Source: Beaufortia kweichowensis (taxonomy: Eukaryota > Chordata > Actinopteri > Cypriniformes > Gastromyzontidae). From it: a stretch of 64,000 bases of DNA. This document shows positions 1-12,200 of the stretch, one piece after another (position 1 is the first letter of the stretch; every line of letters begins with the position of its first letter). The stretch spans positions 7,763,501-7,827,500 of the forward strand of contig CM032798.1 of the NCBI GenBank assembly GCA_019155185.1, given 5' to 3'. Below the pieces are notes generated by a model, which saw nothing but the letters and a program-made list of their open reading frames with translations, had not been told where the DNA came from and made no database searches. The position numbers and the translations under genes are program-made.

Positions 1-2160
1 AAGCGGGTGGGCTTGAGAATAAGTGTTTAATTCACAGGCAAGCAAGTTTCCAACAGCTCCTCTCAGCTGTGGCAGCTGTACTAAAATGAGATGTGATATT
101 CTTACGCAATTTCAATTTTCAATTGCTCGACAGTTGCCCGTTTCCCTGAGCGAGCAGTGATGAGACAGAGACGCTCCAGAACATCCTTAAATTTCACAGC
201 GGTTCATGCGGCGATCTCTATTCTTGCTCTATGCGTGTGTGTTATAGCTCTAATTTCTATTTTTTTAAGCAGTTGTACGTGATGATTGGGGTATGTGGTG
301 TTTAAAGCGGTTCTTGCTAGTCATTCCTGGAATCACAGAGAAACGGAAGAGCTCATGACGTTCCGTCAATCAACTTTAATATTTACATATATACAGGCAT
401 ATGTTCACATAGCTCATTGTGTTGGTAGCGCAAAGGTTATGGATTTATTTCTTGAAAGTGCTATAGGTCGTTTAAGATAAAAACATCTACCAAATGCATA
501 ACTGCACATAACTTATTTAAGTGTTGGAAAATATAGAGAGGTTTGTGCATTTGTTTGTCACTTTAAGAACGCCTTGATCTGGTAATTCAAGTGATGTCTG
601 TCATTGATCAACCATAAGCATTCTCTAAGAGTCATTTGCTCTGATAATAGTTGTAGTCAAGCATGAAAAGTCAATTAGCAAAGCACTTAAATTTTTAAAA
701 ACTGAATCACAGACTTTTACATTTAGAGATTTTTCATTCTAAGATTTATAGTTTATTGTATTTGACATCAATGAAAGTGGTTGTCAGGACATTGCTCTGT
801 GGTTGTTAGGATGTTATAGATTGTTGTCATGGCGACGCTAAAGTGTCTCCATCAAAAACCCCACCCCCATATGTCTGATATTCTGTTTCCTTAGACCTGG
901 CAATTGAAACATCTTTATGCCAGTTTCATCCACAAAGTGAAAATTGTAGGTTTTGATCGCTTGCTTAAGAGGAACAGCACACATCGACCAGGCACACAAT
1001 CTGAGGTATCGTTCATGGCACACAAACAAGATGCAGTCATAGTAATGCTTATCTTAGTGAACACCACAAATAACAAAGTTCTGTGTCCTTGAAAATAGCA
1101 GAAAAGAGGAAAAACGCTTTGATTGACTGGTCTTACTGTGTTCAGACATCAAAACATTTCACAGTGGAGGATTTAGACACAAAGCTCACAGCTGGGTCTT
1201 GGCCTCAAGACCTTTTGCAAGAAAACACCACTGGTCATGAATCCATCATTAGAGACGGCGTGGAAAAAATGTGAGAAGATTTTTTTTTAAAGCAACCAGA
1301 TGGAGATTTACTTCACTTTTGATTTGTGAGAAGATAATGATGATTTTAGAAAATACAAATTGTGTGGGGCCTGTGTGAGAAGATTGACTCGCCGCCCTAT
1401 TATTACTGGTCTAATTGTGGACACTTGTCCGGTTCTAAATGACTCTGGGTGCACAAAAAGATACAGACAGCAAGAGGAAAATAACAAGAAAGAGTTTAAA
1501 GAGGTTAGTAGTTTATCAGAGAGATGTACAGGACACGGAAATATATCACTTTGGAGAAGCACAGAACATAAAAAGCGAGAAAACAAAGTGTACAAAAGTC
1601 CATGTGTGAAGCAGTCAAAGGGACAAGCTCTTGCGCATGTGTAAAGAATAAATAAATTATGTGAGCTTTGAAAACCTTGTCATAGCAAACTAATTGGAGT
1701 CTCTGTTGGTAAAGATCTGACTGCTTTGACGCCTTGTTACCCTTAGGGTATAATTAGCTTAGCGCTCTCGGTCCAGTCATTCGATTAAGAGTCTGTTCTG
1801 CCGCACATGCTGAAACAGATGTAAGCTGGATCGTTTTCTTCTTTCATAGCACTTCTGATGAAAGGTGATCATGTATTGTCACTGTGACTGTTCAACTGAC
1901 GTGATGAACACAGAATTACAGGACAAAGTATAAAATGTTTTGTTCTGATTTTTGTTTTATACTGATTTTGATTTTAAAACTACTTTATATAGACGTTCAC
2001 ACACACAACGATTCATGGCGAGATTCGTGAATTGGCAGTATGGGTCTGTCTGATGCGTTGAAAAACTTTTAATATTATGGGATGTGACATGATTGACAAC
2101 CAATGGACGTGGAGCACATTAGAGGATTTGTTTCCTGTAGTTATTAACATCTCTCTTGCA

Positions 2161-2400
2161 CGCTATACAGAGTAATTTTATTATAATGAATTATAATAAA
2201 ATATAATGAAAATATAATAAAAAATATATAATATAATTATATATAATTTTTATTAAATTGTATATAATTTTTATTAAATTATATATAATTTATTAAATTA
2301 TATATAATTATATAAAAGTAATATTTTTTTATTAAATTAATATAATAAAAATTATATTAAATACTACTATTAGTATTTTTTTAATAGTGCCAATTTTTAC
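2161..2400. repeat. AT-rich imperfect tandem repeat
   Basis: Nearly pure A/T sequence. A unit of about 20 nt containing ttattaaattatatataat recurs several times around 2240-2320 with small variations. No coding or transposon features are visible. Confidence 0.7.
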
Positions 2401-2432
2401 TATTTTTTTTTTTTTAAACAAGTTTTTTACTA

Positions 2433-2438
2433 TTTATT
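2433..2438 (-). promoter_or_regulatory. nos1ap: candidate AATAAA polyadenylation signal
   Basis: Reading the minus strand from the stop codon, this is the first AATAAA hexamer I notice, about 410 nt downstream. It sits next to a very AT-rich block where such hexamers are expected by chance, and others follow. NOS1AP 3' UTRs in mammals are long. Weak candidate only. Confidence 0.2.
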
Positions 2439-2849
2439 ATTTTAAATACTAATATCTTTACTATTTTAGTAGCAGGAAAACTCATTTCCTGTCACAATAG
2501 AATCACATTATCAAGTATCCAGCAACAATAGTCAATAGCAAAACAATAAAAAAACAAGCCAATAAAAAATAAAATCGCTGTGTGTGTGAGGGTCCAATCA
2601 GAGATCAGACAAAATCTCTAAGCATCCGATGCACGTCCTTATAATTCACAGTTGCAATAATGGTGTTTTACGCTTTGGCACAGTTCGTTCTTCAATACGT
2701 AACAAACGAAGCGCTCACTAAAGGGTTAAAGTCACTCTCCTAGAATTACCAACAGTATAATACAGTGGTGGACAGATATTGACACTGATTGACCTTCATA
2801 GTAGAGCATTAAGTGTACGTGTTTCGATTGCAAAAAAAAATAAATCACA

Positions 2850-3295
2850 CTAAACGGCGATTTCGTCTTCCAAGCAGTCAGGCGGTCCATGTTTGTATAG
2901 CACGTTAAGCAGACGCAGTGTGCTCTCGTCTTGTTGTCCCCAGCTTTCGTCGCTGTCATCCGTGTTCGACTCATACTCTGAGGCGATTCCCGACTCGCGG
3001 AATCTAAGTAGCTCCAGGCTGCCCAGGAGCTCGTCCCGTGAAGAGGGCGAGGTCTCGTCGGATAAATTGTCGGGGCTCTGCTCCTGTTGGGGCGGTCCGG
3101 GTAGAAAGCGAAAACACTCAAACTTGACCAAGCACTGGTCCCTACCTATAGGACTGCCCAGCGGCAGAGAGAGCTGCGTCCCATCGTTGAGTGGAGGGAG
3201 GATGCCGTCCTCTGGTCTCGGGGTGGTGGGGTCACACAGGACTGGGGGCACGTTGGCACGGAAGGTGATTTCTAGGAGACTGTCTTGAGATCCCA
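2850..3295 (-). CDS. nos1ap: nos1ap terminal coding exon 10: nNOS-binding tail and PDZ ligand
   Basis: 446 coding nt from acceptor ctttctcaccag to a TAG stop at 2852-2850. Conserved blocks in order are G-S-Q-D-S-L-L-E-I-T-F-R, V-L-C-D-P-T-T-P-R-P-E-D, C-L-V-K-F-E-C-F-R-F-L-P, F-R-E-S-G-I-A-S-E-Y-E-S-N-T-D, L-R-L-L-N-V-L and the final E-I-A-V. The last four residues are the known ligand for the nNOS PDZ domain, and an internal E-x-F tripeptide (ECF, residues 356-358 of the window protein) is present. The Ser/Pro and acidic stretches between blocks vary from mammals. Frames overlapping on the plus strand (2893-3288) and in another minus frame (2732-3121) are shadows. Confidence 0.97.
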
Positions 3296-6200
3296 CTGGT
3301 GAGAAAGTGCAAAAGTGGAAACGAATGAGGATCAAATGATCATTATAAAGCAGCATACAGTAAATGTATAGCATATACATGGTCAAAGAGGATGACAGAA
3401 AAGACATTTATGACCCAGTCTGTGAAATTGGTCTGTTTTCAAAATCAACCTTAATGTAAAGAATATGCTGTGCGTTTAATTTAACATTGATATCTTTAAT
3501 ATTTTCTAAATAAGGTCATTTCAAAGATTGAAATCATAGTGAAATTAATAGGTAATATCAAATTTTGATGCTCGTTATCTCAGAATTAGATTTTTAGACT
3601 TTTTTAGCCTGGTTTTCACAGACAGGGTCACATTTATATGTTTTTTATTGGTTATTTAAAATATCTAAATAATATTTTTAATGATTGATTACACTTTTTA
3701 AAAACATTTTATTTAAGTTGTGGAGGCGCCTTTTCTTGTTTCTAGACCTACATCAATTTTTATCTAAATTTAATTTATGTAATAATTTATTAACAATGTA
3801 AAAAACCCTGTAGAAAACGTTGCACTTTGATTTGGCCTTTATTATTATTCTGTCTCTTTCTAAAGAGATTCAGGCCTTAAACATAAACAAAAACATAAAA
3901 GCTGTAGCCTAGCAGAAGAAATGTTGCAAGTTCCTTCACAGAATTAAAATGAGCAATTGTAAAAACATTTGTATTTGTTGCTGTTGTTCAACTGATGAGA
4001 ATACCACGTGGCAAGTGACCCCCGTGTAATTCAAGTTTAAGACCTTTCTTTACAGGTTCACTGAAGTGTGGCAATTGTGACCGTCACGGATGAGAGTTCT
4101 TTATAATGGACATCATAACATGAGAGACATATACAGGTGCTGCTCTATGACAGTGTGCTTTGACAAACTGCTGTAAAATAAGCAGAAAATGAGCTGGAGT
4201 CTGATAATGGCAGAGAAGACAGAGTGAAACGATACGTGCCGGAGGAAGGTGAAATAAACAGCGGGGTTTGACAGTGAAAGACAAATGAAAGAGAAATGGT
4301 GGAACACATGAGGTTTATTTAAACAGGGTGAGTGAGGTGAAGTTGCAGAAAAGAAGGAATGTGAAACAGAACTGGACCTGACAAAATTCATATATACATT
4401 TTATATACAATGTGGAAGATTTACAAACAATGAGATTTTTCTGAACAGCTCAGGATTTTCTTTTAAAGATACCATCTTGTATTAAGATAGGAACTGTGGA
4501 ATTGATAGTCTCAGAGAAAATCTTGAAAAACCTCTACACAGACCAAAATGTACCGCTGGGTCCTGTGGGGCTATGATGGGGTGGAAGCAGAAAATGGCAT
4601 CCACAGAAAGAAAGCACAGGGAGAAAAAAAAACTCACTTGAGCCGTTTCCAGCCAGTTTGAGCTCCATCTCCTGAACCTGTTTGACCAGGAGAGAAATAT
4701 GTTGTAGCAGGTCTTTATTCTGCAAAAGGAGCTGGTGAACCCGAGCCTGAGCCTCAATCCTCGCCGCGGCCTCTGCAGAAAGTTGATCCTTTAGCAGATG
4801 AACCTGAGAGAAAAACACACAAAAGAAAAAGTTTTACATGAGATCAAGCAGTTATACATAACTGACGCCTTAAAGAAACTAGACTAATTTCGACAAACAT
4901 TTAAAAGATTATGTCTGCATAAGCTGGATCTTTTCTGGACCTGAAAAGTAAAAAAAAAAAGATTGATTTTCCATTGTATTTCCTAGAAACTGCTGTCATA
5001 ATAAAAGTTTAATAATGTTTTCCATGTTTTAAAATAAATCTAATGTATCTATTGAGCAGATAAAAAACAGATAAAAAATGAGTAAAAATAAATAAATAAA
5101 TGTAATATTTAAGCATTTTCAGGGTAGTCACGCTTTGCCTTGAATTTGTAAAAATGTTCTCTTGGCATTTTATCAAGCAGCTCCTTGAGGTGAGACCTTG
5201 AGATGCTTTTCTACAGCACTAAAGAAGTTCCCATTTATGTTTCAGCTACTATTAACTGCTTTTTCTTTATTATTCAGTTCAAGTCATTTATTTTTAGAAA
5301 CATTTTTAATACATTTTTTGATTCGTAATCCAAGTAATTATTAATTTGGCTTAATTACATTTTTCTCAACCTATTCTTTCAGATCAAAATGTTTTCGGGA
5401 TCAATAAAAACTTTCAGTCAAGTGACATTAAACATTTAAGCCTTGACTATATACAGTGCTGTATATAGTCAAGGTCAAACTCTAAAGTGTTTTTTAACGA
5501 CCGCCCAATAAACATTAAAAAAGGGATGCATTCATTAGGTACTTATACTGAACTTCAAACTGATGCGCCTAAGCACTTTTATCCAGAAAGCTTCTTTTTT
5601 CAAACACATAATAAAATAACGTTTTCATCTTTTCATCCGTTTCTATGATGTTGGCGTCAGCTGTATTTCAAGATTAATGATGAACAGTTTTAAATAACAA
5701 CAGCAGAAGGAGAAATGCCTTTGATAGGAAAGCCACAGCTAGTTTCTAATCATTGGGAGGCATTAACTGAATGTCAAAGACGACGGCGAGCAAGAATAAA
5801 ACCCAACAACAACACCAAAGGCAGTCTGCCACACATTACATTATGAAATACTGAAATACTGTCGGTTATGTCCCTAATGAAAAACGACAGGCAAAAAGGT
5901 TTCCTAACACATTAGGATGTCCTTGTGCGCCCTTCATAAGAACCGTAAGATTCTATCCAGTGATATGTTGGTGAATTCATTTCTGCCAGTGGATTATCCC
6001 GAGCAGTCATGTGTGCTCCTAAAGACACAGCGGCCTTCCTCCGAGGGGTCCTGGGTGATTTATGACCCAACTTAAACACCCGCGCTCCTCGTTCTTATGA
6101 ACAATGCATTCCCCCGATAGAGCCAATGAGCCGTCAGAAACAGGCCGACAGGGAGTGAAGCAACAAATAAATGAAAAAAATCACCATACTGTAAATGTGG

Positions 6201-9200
6201 ACTGAAAGCTTAGTTCAGGTTCAGCTGCTTTCCATCAGTTTTTGAAGTGCGCATTGTTGCTTGGGTTTGTGTATTTTCTGGCTTGGAAAAAGAAGCTGCC
6301 TACTCATGACAAAAGATTTTGATTTCAAACAAATATAGGATAAAAATGCACATACAGTAGGCCTCATATTTCTTACTGCCATTGTTTTATATCTCAATCT
6401 GTGTGGGACACATTTATCTGGTGAGCCCACCTAATGATTTGTTCATAATGTTCATTGTTTTTAATGGCAAAAAACATCCCGTAACAATGTTGTATTGGTA
6501 TCTATTGGTATTTCTTTCAGCAAAAACTAAACACAAAGCACACAAGGAAAACAAACAAATAACAAAAGAATGCAATAAAACTACAGTAAAGTACTTTTAA
6601 GAGTCAGTTTCAAGTCTAGAGCGCAGTGCAATTAAGCGTTTACTCTGCAGTTATGTTTAAAAAGGCTGAATGATCGACTATTATTTTTATTTGACCTTCT
6701 GGGGGAATGCTCCAGAGATGAAAATAGAGATTTGTTTGTCAGGTTTATATCCTCATCAACTGTAAACTTGATGATGTCATCGAATTGAAGCTCTACATGG
6801 TGAACTTACTGTATATTCTTGCAAGAAAAAAGTATTTCTTCTTGTAGACCTATTCGGTTCCCAAGTCTTACATTCAGTCTCAAGTCAGTTGTTTACAAGT
6901 CTACAACAAGTTTTAAGTTTCAGACTAAAGAGTCTGATTTGAGTTTACTTGCTAAAATTGATAGATATAGATCATTTTAGGTACATGGGAACCAGACCAT
7001 AATTAAAAAAACAAAAACAAAGAAACTGAAGTGAAATTGCTTTAGTTTTTTCTTCAGACATCTAATTGAACACAGACATGAATAAGTAAAAATCTAGCAG
7101 TACTTAAAATAAACACTTTCAGCTGTTTTTTCCTGCTGTTTTGTTTCGTTTAAAGCGGATGCGTGTAAATTCTCCATAAACCGCCTGCGTGCGTGATTTA
7201 TTTTTCTACACAGAAAAAGAAATTGTATTGCAGCGAACATAATAAGACTTCAATATGAGAGAAGTTAAATTTGACAGAAGTGCATGTGTTCTCTGCATGC
7301 ATTACAAGATGCCGTCTGGCCTTAATCACTTAGATTCAAAACGAATTTTGCCCGACTTGCTTTTATAAAACATCTCACGCATACAGTAAAATTGATGTTC
7401 TGAAGGTCTGACCTGGGCATCATTTCATCTGGCCATGGGAGGAACACAATGTATTTTTCAACTCGTGCTCCAGTAACACAGTGGTTTTACCATTTCACAA
7501 GTTGGCAAATTCACAAACTTATTTGTACGTTTTAGTATAATGCTGCTTTTATGCTGGTGATTAAACATCATTAATAGGGTTTTATTAGTGCTTTTCTTCT
7601 AATAATCATACATTTCTGTACAATTCACATCATATGATATTTATGTTACAGTAATGGTTCCAAATTTCTGTGAAATAAGACTGGATTTGAACTGGGCATT
7701 GCTTTCCTGAAATTGTGCCTGAAAGAAAAACCTTTGGTGAATATTTTGTCATAGGCAAAAATCCAAACACTGTCAATGCTAATACGAAAAATATACAGTA
7801 AACATGATTAAAAGAATCGTCGTTCGAAATGCTGAAAAACTCAGTTTCTTTTCCAAACAACCCACTCTGCCAAACCCACTAATCCTAACATCAGAAAAGC
7901 TTGCATGTTGATTCATCTGCCGATCATTTTCCCCAAGGAAAAGGGCAACTCCAAAACAAATGAAGAAATAAATTAATAAACAAAGATTGACACACTTGTG
8001 TTGCTTTGATAGTGTTCTTCAAAGCTTCTCTTCTTCACTGACTGGAGACATCACACAGATGCAAAAGCAAAGCCCCGGCTTTGATTGTTGTTGTTTTTTT
8101 GACTGTGTTGTTTTGCAAATCAGGATCTGTTTCGCGCTGGAATGCCTCCCTTATCAGAGTACTGACAGCTTTGACTGTCCCCGATCCACATCAAAGCCAC
8201 ACGGAGACATGCTTGTCCGACAAAGATGTCCGTCAAAGACTGTAAGGAAAACGCCCAGCCCTTGTGACACCTGAGAAGTGTTCTCCAAGCATAATAAAAG
8301 ACTCTCTCAGTCTTGAAAAGATCATATACGAAAATTAACAGCTTTTTCTTCCTGCCAAACGCTTAGTGTACAACTGTGGCTAAACAAACTAACCGCAGGC
8401 TCTTAAAGGATGAACAAATAAACAAAACTACTGCCTGAAAGACTGAAAAGATTTATATACATTTTAGCATCTTTAAAAGTAGTCATGCTTTTGATTAAAA
8501 CGTCTTTGATGCTGTTGAAAAAAGTAAAGCGTAGATTCTCACACAACGCTCTCTCAACGGTGTCGACACTACAACCATAGAGCATTCATAACCTTACTGC
8601 AGGTGCGATAAATGTCTATAAAAAGTACAGCATGAGTTTCTCACCTGGGCCACGGCCACCTGTGTCTGCTGCTGCTGTTGGGTGAGCTGCTGCTGGAGGA
8701 GCTGAAGCTGGTGGTGTACAGACAGCGGGGTGCACGCTGGGAGCTGACTGCCCGAGGGAAGCAGCAGCTTGGGGGAAGCCAGCAGGATGTTGGGCTCCTC
8801 GGAGGGCTAGAGAAAGAGAGAGAAACAGAGAGAGCAGTTGATTAGTTGAGGTTTATAAATGATCTACATTTTACATTAACACATTTGGCAGATGCTTTTA
8901 TCCAAAGAGACTTGAAATCAAACGCATGACCTTTAGGCTGCTTACGCAATACTTTACCAATTGAGCTACAGAATCTTTTCTTTTGGACTTTTTATGTATG
9001 AGATTATGTATGAGATTATTATTTATCTATTTTTGCCTGTACTGCACGCTAAGGACATCTGAAAATGCATCTGAACTACAATTGTGTAATTTTTAGATAT
9101 TCAATATTTTTCAAGCATTTTAAAAGTCTTTTAAAAGTCTTTTAAAAAAAGTTTTCATTTTAGGTATTTTTATAAATTACAGTTAACTTTGTTTATTTGT

Positions 9201-12200
9201 CAAATATTTCATCCCGAGTCTTATACCTTACCATCAATTTATAGTTTGTCATGATTAGAATAAACTGTAACAATGAAATAATAAAGTGAATAGGGAAATA
9301 ACACAGGTGTTCCTCCTGAGAAACGGTGACAGTTAACAGGTTAAAGACTCATGTCATGGTAACAGTTTAGGTTTTTATGCTGGTAAAATAAATATTTGAC
9401 ATTTGAGATTTGTATTCCCTTATTTTAGCTTAATGGCTTGAACTGAAATGAATTAAAGTGTCTGCGGGCAGCATGTAAAGAAATTAAAATACCGTCACAT
9501 AAAATGTTAAAGAAACTGATTACCAAGAAATAAAATTATATATATAAAATAAGCTAAGTCAAGAGACACATGAGAACCAATTATGTTGATGTTATCGACT
9601 TCAAATATGAAGTACCATATTTAAATGCACCAAGGACCCTTATGATACATAGACAATCGATTGTCAGTAATAATATACTCAATTAAGCATATTGATTGCT
9701 CGTTTCCAGCATATCTTTAAAAATCAGTAACCAAAGTGTGAAGTTTTCATTTGAAATACAAAGCAACTACTTCAGAATGATCCAAATATTTTTGCGAGAG
9801 TTGCGCACCTTACTTAAAGGGATAGTTCAAATAAGGCCTTAATAAGAATTATTTTATTGTTTACTCATGTCATGTCAAACATGTGATATTCTGCAAACCG
9901 CTGGTTACCGGCACCCATTCACTTTCATAGTATGGACACAAGGTACAATGGAAGTCAATGGGTGCCAGTAACCAGCGTTTTGCAAAATATCTTCTTTTGT
10001 GTTCCACATAAAAAGAGTCATATACAGGGTTTGAATGACATGAGGGTGAAAAAATGATGACAAAATTTTTATTTTTGGGTGAACTATCCCTTTAAACCAA
10101 ACTTATTAAGGTCTAAATCATAGGAGTCATATGAAACAAACTAGGTAACAATGAAAACTCTCTAATGTCACAACATCCGCATTCTCCCTGTTAAGCTTGC
10201 TATTAGGTAACCGCATGCCAGAGCGATCTCTGTGGTCCGAGATGGATCTTCGTCTGCTCGCATCCAGATATTAATTACAGTAGCGCTTGCATTCTGTGTA
10301 GCTGTGATGCAAACAAACAGCACAGAGGGGTGGGAGGCAGTCAACTGTGACAAATTGATAGTTTTACCCTCGGCCAACTTATTTATATCCTAGCCGGGTT
10401 GAAAATATTGTAATGCCAGCTGTCAGACATTGACCTCCCACGTAGAGAATTGAGAGAGCGAGTATGAAAGCTTCCAGAGCGGCGTCCAGAGATAAGACCG
10501 ATTTTAGCTGAGATTGATGTGTTGTGAATCCCTTTGAAATATGGGCTTTGCTTAGTGCTGAATCACTGAATGAAGGGCGAGGGGCCATTCAACCGTAGGC
10601 ATCCACTGGGATCCGCACTATTACATACCTAAAGCAGAGTCTTCAAAATCATCTTTTAAAGTTTAAGTACACTACTTTTTGGTATTACACTTTTATGAGT
10701 TTCAGAGAGATTCTGAAGCCATTGAAAAGAAACTTTCTTTGATGGATCAGGATCATCCGGCTCAACCAATCGCATGACTTTAGGGCGGGACTCCACGGTA
10801 CCATTTTATTTAGGACATGAAAATCCATTTAAAAACAATCATATATTTTGCAATCTTTTTGGTTCTACCAAATAACTTTCATTACACATTATTTATTTAT
10901 TAAAAAAATATAATAATTAATGCGGTTTTAAACAATCTTTTTGTATTCCCAAAAAACATACCTTCACACAACAAGGCTTTTACTTAAAGGCATAGTGCAC
11001 CTAAAAATAAAAGTCATTTATTCACCATCATGTCATTCCAAAGCTGCATATGACTTTTTCTTCTGTGAAATGTCTCTGTGGTTTTGTGTCCATACAGTGT
11101 AAGTCAACGGGGACCAGTGTTGTTTGATTACCACCCTCATGCCAAACAATTAACGTGAAAAAAAATATTTATTGGTGTACTATTTAAGACTATACTGTTG
11201 TCAAACAAGTATACCGGGGACACTGCGTGTCATATTTTTCATTTCGTACCCTGTTGGTTGGGCAAACACGGGTAAGTGATGGTTTGGGTCTGATGAGCGC
11301 TTCCTTCTGTGTGTCTACCGACAGCTGTTTATTTGGGTGATGCTGCAGAATGCCACGCTGTAAACAACACCTGTTCTTACAGAAAATCTACCTCAGCCTC
11401 TGACATCAGCTGAATTTATAGTCTTAAAAATCTGCATAAATCGTTTGGGGAAAATGTTTGGTGAATTATATTTCAGGTCATCCTCAGATATAAATTGAAA
11501 AGACTGAAGTAGAGCATGACTCCTCTGATTAAACACTTGCTACTTTTGCACTTCGGTAATTTGAGGCCATGAGATGAAGATGATAAATCACAGATTAAAT
11601 CATTTTCGTTCTGAAGAGAGTGCCTGAACGGCACACAGCATGCAAGTCAAGTATCCTCAAAACAACCGTGAGGACAAAAAGTCATTTGAATATTTCCTCA
11701 AAGAACAAACACATTCTTAATGAATGATTCAATAATGAATCTATTGTAGACTTCAAACTGGCTCAACAAACTCTGCAGGTCCAGTCATTTTTGATTTGTT
11801 ATACAGTGAGTCACATTAGCTTGCATACCAACAGGGCTGAAAAAACAAATATCAGTGGTGTGTGGTAATATTCTAAAGAGCTTTCAAGGTTAAAGGCTTA
11901 ACAAACAGAATTATAAATAATAGAAAAATAATAGAATTCAGAATTTACTATTGTAAGTTTATTACTATTACCAATTACTATTACCAAGCGAATGGAACTT
12001 GTCACTTTGTGGCAGTGCGCACACAGCATGACCCGCACACTGCTCAGCTGGTCCACAGCTGGCATTCACCAATACAGGAGAAGTGGCTGATGGATGGACC
12101 AGTGAAGAACAGAGCAAAGAAGTTTAAAAGGAAAACTTTTGATAGCAACATTTGATTGCAACATGGCCTGACTTTAAAACAGGTGGTTTGGCCTCTAAAC

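Larger units (their letters stand above)
1..2849. other. 3' UTR / downstream flank of nos1ap; no other gene seen
   Basis: After the stop at 2850 the minus strand should continue into the 3' UTR. No open frame here resembles a known protein, and the longest are under 100 codons and of ordinary AT-rich composition. An AT-rich block lies at 2161-2400. The 3' end of the transcript cannot be fixed from sequence alone, so I leave UTR and intergenic DNA together. Confidence 0.6.

Noticed and set aside
2732..3121. 129-codon minus-strand frame
   Set aside because: Overlaps exon 10 in another frame and runs past its stop. The other frame has the conserved NOS1AP sequence and correct splice phase.
2893..3288. 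131-codon plus-strand frame
   Set aside because: Antisense shadow of nos1ap exon 10, which is identified by similarity on the minus strand.
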